The notes under the pieces: generated by a model
What the model was told of the DNA's origin: nothing
Databases searched by the model: none
What the model saw: the letters and a program-made list of their open reading frames with translations, nothing else
In this document: positions 1 to 4,912 of the stretch, piece after piece
Layout of the letters: each line of letters opens with the position of its first letter
Position numbering within the stretch: the stretch's first letter is position 1
Program-made: the position numbers and the translations under genes
NCBI GenBank assembly: GCA_016867195.1
Contig: VGKE01000003.1
Location: forward strand, 1-11,694
Source of the DNA: Candidatus Nealsoniibacteriota bacterium
GTDB lineage: Bacteria > Patescibacteriota > Minisyncoccia > Minisyncoccales > GWA2-38-27
Reading direction: 5' to 3'
DNA: 11,694 bases

Positions 1-52
1 ACCCAGTTCTCATGCTCCCAAAGCATGTATACTACCGGTGTACTACACCCCG
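1..52 (-). tRNA. tRNA-Pro (anticodon TGG), cut by the window edge
   Basis: Read on the minus strand from position 52, the sequence gives a normal tRNA 5' half. The acceptor strand is CGGGGTG (52-46), followed by TA and a D arm GTAC/GTAT closing a seven-base loop with GG. The anticodon stem is CATGC/GCATG around the loop TTTGGGA. The anticodon TGG lies at 18-20, which reads proline CCA and, by wobble, other CCN codons. A five-base variable loop follows, and the window ends inside the T stem. The T loop and the 3' acceptor strand are outside the window. The gene is divergent from the pilus operon and has its own promoter at 83-111. Confidence 0.93.
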
Positions 53-82
53 ATAAAAATTTTGGCGGGTGTTTTCTTGAAG

Positions 83-111
83 ATATTAACAAATTTTTTA
101 CTTGTAGTCAA
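83..111 (-). promoter_or_regulatory. Sigma70-type promoter of the tRNA-Pro gene
   Basis: On the minus strand a -35 box TTGACT (111-106) and a -10 box TAATAT (88-83) are separated by exactly 17 bases. Transcription would start near position 76, giving a leader of about 24 bases before the tRNA 5' end at 52, which RNase P would remove. The -35 box overlaps the -35 region of the + strand promoter and one arm of the palindrome at 105-120. Confidence 0.7.
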
Positions 112-130
112 TTTTGACTAATGCTATAAT
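102..130 (+). promoter_or_regulatory. Sigma70-type extended -10 promoter of the kinase/pilus operon
   Basis: A perfect extended -10 element, TGC followed by TATAAT, lies at 122-130. A weak -35 box TTGTAG (102-107) is 17 bases upstream. The expected transcription start is about 136-137. This is the only convincing + strand promoter seen before the pilus genes, so it probably serves the kinase and, by read-through, the rest of the operon. The -35 and spacer region contain the palindrome at 105-120. Confidence 0.65.
105..120. promoter_or_regulatory. Perfect 7+7 palindrome between divergent promoters, operator candidate
   Basis: TAGTCAA (105-111), two T bases, then TTGACTA (114-120) form a perfect dyad. 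It sits over the minus-strand tRNA -35 box and in the -35/spacer region of the + strand promoter. A dimeric DNA-binding protein here could block both promoters. No matching regulator is encoded in the window, since the only response regulator lacks a DNA-binding domain. Part of the symmetry arises because TTGAC is itself a -35 motif, so an operator role is inference. Confidence 0.4.
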
Positions 131-163
131 ATCATAATGAAGCCGTTGAATAATTCAGCGTTT

Positions 164-277
164 ATCCGCGTAACTATCCGCGTTTTTCCGCTTCTACTTT
201 GAAATTAGAAGCAGATTTACCCTGTGAAATAATGGCTATGCCAATTTCACAGGATGAACGCGGATATACACGCGGAT
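164..277. repeat. Family A structured repeat (ATCCGCG motif), branched fold
   Basis: Outer arms at 164-184 and 257-277 are reverse complements at 18 of 21 positions; each carries two copies of ATCCGCG/CGCGGAT. Between them are two further hairpins. GCTTCTA/TAGAAGC (190-196 with 206-212) is a 7-bp stem. CCTGTGAAAT/ATTTCACAGG (221-230 with 244-253) is a perfect 10-bp stem extended inward by TGGC/GCCA (233-236 with 240-243). As RNA this would be a three-way junction in the 5' untranslated region of the kinase mRNA. It is more GC-rich than its surroundings. It could be a mobile palindromic element or a cis-acting RNA; sequence alone does not decide. Confidence 0.65.
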
Positions 278-313
278 TTCCGCGGAAAAATAATTGTTCA
301 ATATTCTCAAAAT

Positions 314-1258
314 ATGTTTAAGAAAATTATTACCCATCTAAACATTATTAAACAGTGTAAAAGATACGGACTGTCTCCCTGGCAGTGTCCTCAATTTCTT
401 TTTTTAATAATGGGGATATTTATCGCCGCTGCCTCATTAATCTTTTATCTAATTGGTATTCGCTACATAGAAGATCCGGGCATTATTGCTTTTTTTGTTT
501 TGACCACTGCCGTTGTCTTGTTTATTATCGCTTTTACCATTACCCAGAGTTTTGAGCGACTAGCCGAGGCTTCGCGAATGAAATCAGAATTTATTGACAT
601 TGTTTCCCATCAAATGCGTTCTCCTTTAACTAATTTAAAATGGAGTTTTGAACTCTTAACATCAGAAAAAGAGGAGATGGAGCCGGTCCGGCAAGAAGAA
701 TATTTCTCCAGTATTAAAGATAACATTGAAAGAATGGTAGAGTTAGTTGATGATTTATTAATTGTTTCTAAAATTGAGCAGGGGACCTTTCCGATGAGGA
801 AAAAAGAGGTTGATTTAGAAGATATTATTAAAGAATTAATTCATCGCTATCAATCATTTAGCGAGGCCTCTAATATTAAAATTGTTTTTTATCCCCAAGG
901 AAATTTTCCCAAGGTTTTTAGCGACCCCTCTATGCTTAAATTAGTGATAGAAAATTTTATAGATAATGCCGTTCGTTATACCAAAGGCGGCGGTGAAGTG
1001 AAGATTGGATTAAAGCAAAAAAACAAAGAACTCTTTTTTCAAATTAGCGATTCGGGTATTGGTATTCCCAAAGAAGACCAAAAATATATTTTCCAGAAGT
1101 TTTTTCGAGCCAAGAATGTTTCCAAAGAACAAACCCGGGGCAGCGGTCTAGGCCTCTATATTACCAAAACAATTATTAAAAAATTAGGAGGAAGGGTTTG
1201 GTTTGAGTCAGAAGAAGGTAGGGGGACAACATTTTATTTTACATTACCAATTAAATAA
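314..1258 (+). CDS. Membrane sensor histidine kinase without an external sensor domain
   Basis: This protein autophosphorylates on histidine and passes the phosphate to a receiver domain, probably that of the next gene. With the start at 314 it is 314 aa. Two membrane helices (about 28-49 and 57-77) are joined by only about seven residues. A HisKA domain follows with the phosphoacceptor in SHQMRSP (His99). Then comes HATPase_c with an N box (ENFIDNA, about 213-219), G1 (DSGIGIP, 246-252), an F box (FQKFF, 260-264) and G2 (GSGLGL, 276-281). All catalytic motifs are intact. An in-frame ATG at 254 would add 20 residues, but the first 8 or so are read from the arm of the family A repeat. The ATG at 314 also has the T at -1 shared by the other genes. 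Its input signal is unknown; the lack of a sensor loop suggests sensing within the membrane. Confidence 0.9.
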   Translation: MFKKIITHLNIIKQCKRYGLSPWQCPQFLFLIMGIFIAAASLIFYLIGIRYIEDPGIIAFFVLTTAVVLFIIAFTITQSFERLAEASRMKSEFIDIVSHQMRSPLTNLKWSFELLTSEKEEMEPVRQEEYFSSIKDNIERMVELVDDLLIVSKIEQGTFPMRKKEVDLEDIIKELIHRYQSFSEASNIKIVFYPQGNFPKVFSDPSMLKLVIENFIDNAVRYTKGGGEVKIGLKQKNKELFFQISDSGIGIPKEDQKYIFQKFFRAKNVSKEQTRGSGLGLYITKTIIKKLGGRVWFESEEGRGTTFYFTLPIK

Positions 1259-1280
1259 TACGAATAAACACGGATTTATA

Positions 1281-1353
1281 ACGAATTATCACGAATCACG
1301 AATTTGTGGATTCGTGTCAATTCGTTTCTTATTCGTGTCAATTCGTTTTTCTT
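1281..1353. repeat. Family B hairpin repeat (ACGAAT motif) between kinase and regulator
   Basis: The arms at 1281-1297 and 1309-1325 pair at 15 of 17 positions around an 11-base loop. The right arm is then partly duplicated: ATTCGTGTCAATTCGTTT begins at 1310 and again at 1331, so the element ends as two direct copies reaching the regulator start codon. Similar ACGAAT and ACACGGATT units begin at about 1260. The arms are AT-rich and no long T run follows, so it is a poor intrinsic terminator. It could act as an mRNA processing or stability structure inside the operon. Confidence 0.65.
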
Positions 1354-1737
1354 ATGAAAAAGATACTATTCATTGAAGACGAATCGGCTATTCAAAGAGC
1401 TTTCGGAGATATTTTGAAACAAGTCGGTTTTCAAATGTTCAGCGCCCTAGACGGCGAAGTTGGCTTAAGGTTGGCTCTGAGCGAAAATCCTGATTTGATT
1501 ATTTTAGACCTTATCTTGCCAAAATTTGACGGTTTTGAGGTTTTAAAGCGATTAAAATCAAGTCCTGAAACTAAGAAAATCCCCGTTATTATTTTAACCA
1601 ACCTTGAGGGGATGGAGGATATAGATAAGGCCTTAGAGTTGGGTGCTACTACTTATTTGGTCAAGACCCAATATACTTTGGAAGAAGTGATAGAGAAGGT
1701 GAAGAAAACACTCGCTGTCGCTCGCGATATTTATTGA
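1354..1737 (+). CDS. Single-domain (CheY-like) response regulator
   Basis: A 127-aa stand-alone receiver domain. The acidic pocket is Glu8-Asp9 (LFIEDE), the phosphoacceptor is Asp52 (LDLILP), the switch Thr is at 82 (ILTN) and the conserved Lys is at 104 (YLVKT). All key residues are present; the usual Lys-Pro pair is Lys-Thr. There is no DNA-binding or enzymatic output domain, so it must act through protein contact, as CheY and PilG/PilH do. Pairing with the upstream kinase and placement before pilB suggest pilus motor control, which is inference. A longer reading from a GTG at 1306 would translate the family B repeat and is rejected. The gene end carries a tandem 10-bp duplication (1726-1735, 1736-1745) whose junction forms the TGA stop. 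Confidence 0.92.
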   Translation: MKKILFIEDESAIQRAFGDILKQVGFQMFSALDGEVGLRLALSENPDLIILDLILPKFDGFEVLKRLKSSPETKKIPVIILTNLEGMEDIDKALELGATTYLVKTQYTLEEVIEKVKKTLAVARDIY

Positions 1738-1745
1738 TATTTATT
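1726..1745. repeat. Tandem 10-bp duplication spanning the regulator stop codon
   Basis: GATATTTATT occurs twice with no gap (1726-1735 and 1736-1745). The stop codon TGA at 1735-1737 lies across the junction. The duplication therefore defines the end of the protein (Asp-Ile-Tyr-stop). It looks like a slippage event and is probably neutral. Confidence 0.8.
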
Positions 1746-1781
1746 GTTTTGATAGCAGATATTTAAATTATTTATGTATTT

Positions 1782-3530
1782 ATGTCAATAGATCTGGAAC
1801 GATTAAAATCTTTTATACTTGATGCCGGATTAATTAGTTCGGAGCAATTTAAACGAGCCCAAAAAAGGGCTGATAAGACCAAGCAAAAAATTGAGGATGT
1901 TTTAATTTCTGAAGGATTAATCGCTCGAGAAGAGTTGACTAAATTAGAGGCCTATATTTTAGGCATCCCTTTTGTTAATATTGAGAAAGAAATTATTCCA
2001 TCTGATATTTTGAAAATAATTCCCGAGCCCATTGCTAGAAAACATAATATTATCGCTTTCAGAAAAAAAGGTCAAAATTTAGAAGTAGCGATGATTGACC
2101 CCGGAGATCTAAGAATCATTGAATTCATTAAAAAAAAGGCAGACTTGAAAATTCTTCCCCGGCTGACAACTATTGAGGGTATTAAAAATGCTCTTAAACA
2201 ATACCAAAAAACATTAGAGGCGGAATTCGGCGAAATTATTAAAAAAGAAGTCGGAATTATTAAGCCGGTTCAAGAAGAGGAAGCGGTCGGAGAGCAAGAG
2301 GATTTAAGAAAGGCGGCCGAGGACTTGCCGGTGATCCGAATTGTTGATACCTTAATGAGGCATGCTATTCTGCAGAGAGCGTCTGATATTCATATTGAGC
2401 CGACGGAAAAAGAGGTTATTGTTCGTTATCGTATTGATGGGATTTTACACGACGCTATGGTTTTACCCAAGGCGGCCAGTTCCGGGATTGTTGCCAGGAT
2501 TAAAGTCCTTTCCAATTTAAAATTAGACGAACACCGGCTCCCTCAAGACGGCCGTTTTAAAATAGAGACCGAGGACTACAAATATTCTATTCGGGTTTCA
2601 ATTCTACCAATTTTCAGTGGAGAAAAAATAGTTATGCGTCTTTTATCAGAAACAGCCGAGGCCCTTACCCTTGAGGCAATGGGCCTAAGCGGAGAAATGT
2701 TAGAAAGGGTTCAAGACAGTCTTAAAAAACCTACGGGGATGATATTGGTAACCGGACCTACTGGATCCGGGAAAACAACCACTCTTTACGCTATGATGGA
2801 AATTCTTAACACCCCGGAAATAAATATTTCTACTGTTGAAGACCCGATTGAATACCGAATGTCTCGTATTAATCAAACCCAGGTTAATCCCAAAATTGGC
2901 TTAACTTTTGCCTCAGGTCTCCGTTCTCTGGTCAGGCAGGACCCGGATGTTATTATGGTCGGCGAAATTAGAGATAATGAGACGGCCGGACTGGCTATTA
3001 ATGCCGCCTTGACCGGCCATCTGGTTTTATCCACCCTTCATACAAATGACGCGGCCGGAGCCATCCCTCGCTTAATTGATATGAAGGCTGAGCCCTTTTT
3101 AATATCTTCTACTTTGAATGTGATTTTAGCTCAACGACTGGTTCGCCGGCTTTGCCCGGAAAAAGAGAAATACACTTTAAAGGAGCCGGAAATAAAAAAT
3201 TTGGCTAAATATTGTGATTTAGACTCTGTTTTAAAGGTTTTAAAAGAAGAGAAAGTAATAAAAACAAAAACAACCCTTAAAAATATTGAGTTTTATCGGC
3301 CTAAACCTTCAAAAGAAAATCCAGAGGGCTATAGGGGCAGAATAGGGATTTTTGAGGTTTTACCTATCAGGGAGACAATTAAGGACTTAATTGTTAAACA
3401 GGCAACGACTTCTCAAATTCAGACCCAGGCCAAAAAAGAAGGTATGAGAACAATGACTGAAGATGGGTTTATCAAAGCAGCCCAGGGGATAACGAGTATA
3501 GAAGAGGTTCTAAGAGTTATTATGGAGTAA
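1782..3530 (+). CDS. pilB: Type IV pilus extension ATPase PilB (GspE/T2SSE family)
   Basis: Hexameric cytoplasmic motor that drives pilus assembly beneath PilC. It is 582 aa, a normal PilB/GspE length. Residues 1-140 resemble the MshEN/T2SSE N-terminal domain, but the RLG and LG signature positions of c-di-GMP-binding versions are altered (RLK, IED), so binding is doubtful. A charged linker (about 150-180) follows. The ATPase core shows SDIHIEP (201-207), Walker A GPTGSGKTT (325-333), the Asp box (TVEDPIEYR from 351), Walker B ending at Glu395 (DPDVIMVGEIRD, 387-398) and the His box TGHLVLSTLHTND (411-423). The zinc tetracysteine motif is degenerate: Cys458 remains in CPEK, Cys478 is present, and the second pair is replaced by a Pro/Lys-rich stretch. 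GYRGRIGIFEVL is conserved near the C terminus. No PilT-like paralogue lies nearby. Confidence 0.96.
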   Translation: MSIDLERLKSFILDAGLISSEQFKRAQKRADKTKQKIEDVLISEGLIAREELTKLEAYILGIPFVNIEKEIIPSDILKIIPEPIARKHNIIAFRKKGQNLEVAMIDPGDLRIIEFIKKKADLKILPRLTTIEGIKNALKQYQKTLEAEFGEIIKKEVGIIKPVQEEEAVGEQEDLRKAAEDLPVIRIVDTLMRHAILQRASDIHIEPTEKEVIVRYRIDGILHDAMVLPKAASSGIVARIKVLSNLKLDEHRLPQDGRFKIETEDYKYSIRVSILPIFSGEKIVMRLLSETAEALTLEAMGLSGEMLERVQDSLKKPTGMILVTGPTGSGKTTTLYAMMEILNTPEINISTVEDPIEYRMSRINQTQVNPKIGLTFASGLRSLVRQDPDVIMVGEIRDNETAGLAINAALTGHLVLSTLHTNDAAGAIPRLIDMKAEPFLISSTLNVILAQRLVRRLCPEKEKYTLKEPEIKNLAKYCDLDSVLKVLKEEKVIKTKTTLKNIEFYRPKPSKENPEGYRGRIGIFEVLPIRETIKDLIVKQATTSQIQTQAKKEGMRTMTEDGFIKAAQGITSIEEVLRVIME

Positions 3531-3564
3531 AATCAAAAATCAAGTTTTTTACTCTTAAACCCCG

Positions 3565-3680
3565 TTTTCAATTTTCAATTTTCAATGACCAATTTTCAAT
3601 GAATTCTTAAATGTTTTAATTTTCAATTGATAATTAAAAAATTGAAAATTGATTGATAATTGAAAATTGATAATTGAAAA
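3565..3680. repeat. Family C palindromic repeat (TTTTCAA heptamer) between pilB and pilC
   Basis: Five forward TTTTCAA units (three in tandem at 3565-3585, then 3593-3599 and 3620-3626) are followed by three inverted units TTGAAAA (3642-3648, 3660-3666, 3674-3680). The outer 22-base arms (3565-3586 and 3659-3680) pair with one mismatch. Inside, AATTTTCAATT/AATTGAAAATT (3618-3628, 3640-3650) is a perfect 11-bp stem with an 11-base loop. The element fills most of the 161-bp gap and has no coding potential. The same heptamer recurs in the prepilin leader at 4918-4945. Confidence 0.75.
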
Positions 3681-3684
3681 TTTA

Positions 3685-3696
3685 GGCATTTATGCC
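3685..3696 (+). promoter_or_regulatory. Small palindrome over the pilC start codon
   Basis: GGCAT, TT, ATGCC form a perfect 5-bp inverted repeat with the pilC ATG inside the right arm (3692-3694). A two-base loop is too tight for full pairing, so any start-site masking would be weak. It may be chance. Confidence 0.2.
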
Positions 3697-4912
3697 TCGC
3701 TATTCTTACATTGCTAAAACCTTAGAGGGGGAGCCGCGTTCCGGCTTTTTGGAGGCAAAATCAGAACATGAGCTTGCCAGAGTCCTTCGCAAAGAAGGAA
3801 GTGTTTTGATTTCCGCCAATATAGAGGGAGAGATTTCTAAAAAGAAACAATTTGCTATCCGTCTTTTTTTTCTGGGCAAGGTTTCTTTGGTGGAAAAAAT
3901 GATGTTTACCAGAAATCTTAGGGTAATGATTTCAGCCGGTGTTTCTTTACCCCGGGCCCTGCATCTTTTGGCTGAACAGACGAAAAATAAAAAATTTAGA
4001 TTGGCTCTTTTAGACGTAGAAAAAGAAATTATCAGGGGTCAAGGATTTTCGGTCGGGCTTGCTAAATATCCAAATATTTTTCCGGAATTTTTCCAGAGTA
4101 TGGTAAAGACAGGAGAAGAAGCCGGGACATTAGAAGAGATTTTAGAGGTCTTAAACCGCCAAATGGAAAAAGAGCAGGAGCTTAAATCAAAAGTTAAAGG
4201 CGCCTTGGTTTATCCGGCAGTTATTGTTTCAGCAATGGTTATTATCGGGATTTTAATGCTTGTTATTGTAATTCCTAAGCTTTCCCAGACCTTTGATGAA
4301 TTAGAGGTTGAGCTTCCCCTTACCACCAGGATGATTATCGCTTTCGGTAATTTTTTAGCCAGATTCTGGTATACTCTTCCTTTAATTTTATTGCTCTTTT
4401 TTATTCTATTTAAAATTATTTCAAAAACAAAAACTGGAAAATCAATAATTGATTCATTGATTTTAAAAACCCCTATTGTTGGCCCGATTATTAAAAAAAC
4501 CAACGCCAGCCATACGGTAAGAATTTTAAGTTCTTTGATTTCTTCAGGGGTTCCAATCGTAAGGTCTTTGGAGGTAGTTTCAGGAACTTTGGGGAATATT
4601 CATTATAAAGAGGCAATTTTAGAAGTAGCCAGAAAGGTGGAAAAAGGATCTAAATTGGCCGAGGTTTTAAAACCTTATCAAAATATTTATCCAATTCTTG
4701 TTATCCAAATGTTAGAAATAGGCGAGGAGACAGGCGAGACCTCGGTTATTTTGGAGAAATTGGCTGATTTTTTTGAAGAGGAAGTGGCTAATGCTACCAA
4801 AAATTTATCAGCCATTATTGAACCGGTTTTAATGATTATTATTGGAGCAGCAGTCGGCTTTTTCGCTATCTCAATGCTCCAGCCTATTTATGGCATGTTG
4901 CAGACATTATGA
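3692..4912 (+). CDS. pilC: Type IV pilus inner-membrane platform protein PilC (GspF family)
   Basis: Polytopic membrane protein on which PilB acts to insert pilins into the fibre. It is 406 aa, the usual family length. The N terminus MPRYSYIAKTLEGE is typical of PilC. Two homologous T2SSF domains are visible. The first has LRVMISAGVSLPRALHLL (76-93) and MVKTGEEAGTLEEILEVL (137-154). The second has LSSLISSGVPIVRSLEVV (279-296) and MLEIGEETGETSVILEKL (340-357). Membrane helices lie at about 172-195, 224-243 and 376-398. The family C repeat lies just upstream, with no SD sequence. Its last codons overlap the PilV-like start as ATGA (4909-4912), suggesting translational coupling. Confidence 0.96.
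   Translation: MPRYSYIAKTLEGEPRSGFLEAKSEHELARVLRKEGSVLISANIEGEISKKKQFAIRLFFLGKVSLVEKMMFTRNLRVMISAGVSLPRALHLLAEQTKNKKFRLALLDVEKEIIRGQGFSVGLAKYPNIFPEFFQSMVKTGEEAGTLEEILEVLNRQMEKEQELKSKVKGALVYPAVIVSAMVIIGILMLVIVIPKLSQTFDELEVELPLTTRMIIAFGNFLARFWYTLPLILLLFFILFKIISKTKTGKSIIDSLILKTPIVGPIIKKTNASHTVRILSSLISSGVPIVRSLEVVSGTLGNIHYKEAILEVARKVEKGSKLAEVLKPYQNIYPILVIQMLEIGEETGETSVILEKLADFFEEEVANATKNLSAIIEPVLMIIIGAAVGFFAISMLQPIYGMLQTL

Noticed and set aside
114..142. TTGACT at 114-119 as a -35 box for the + strand
   Set aside because: No -10 box stands at 16-18 bases; TATAAT at 125 is far too close. It is better explained as one arm of the palindrome.
254..313. Kinase start at 254, adding 20 residues
   Set aside because: The first residues (NADIHADFRG) are a translation of the family A repeat arm. 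The start has G at -1 and an AGG directly abutting the ATG. The ATG at 314 begins a plausible basic N terminus. It remains possible.
1281..1325. Hairpin as an intrinsic terminator between kinase and regulator
   Set aside because: The stem is AT-rich and followed by TTTCTT and more repeat, not a T run. A stop here would separate a kinase from its partner.
1306..1353. GTG start for the response regulator
   Set aside because: The added residues are the family B direct repeats read as protein (DSCQFV twice). Receiver domains normally begin at MKKILFIEDE.
1749..1778. Internal promoter before pilB (TTGATA with TATGTA)
   Set aside because: The -10 box matches at only three positions; not convincing in AT-rich DNA.
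3565..3680. CRISPR-like array
   Set aside because: Units are 7 bp in both orientations with no constant-length unique spacers and no cas genes nearby.
4210..4503. Minus-strand open frame inside pilC
   Set aside because: Shadow of a strongly conserved gene on the + strand; no recognisable protein and no promoter.
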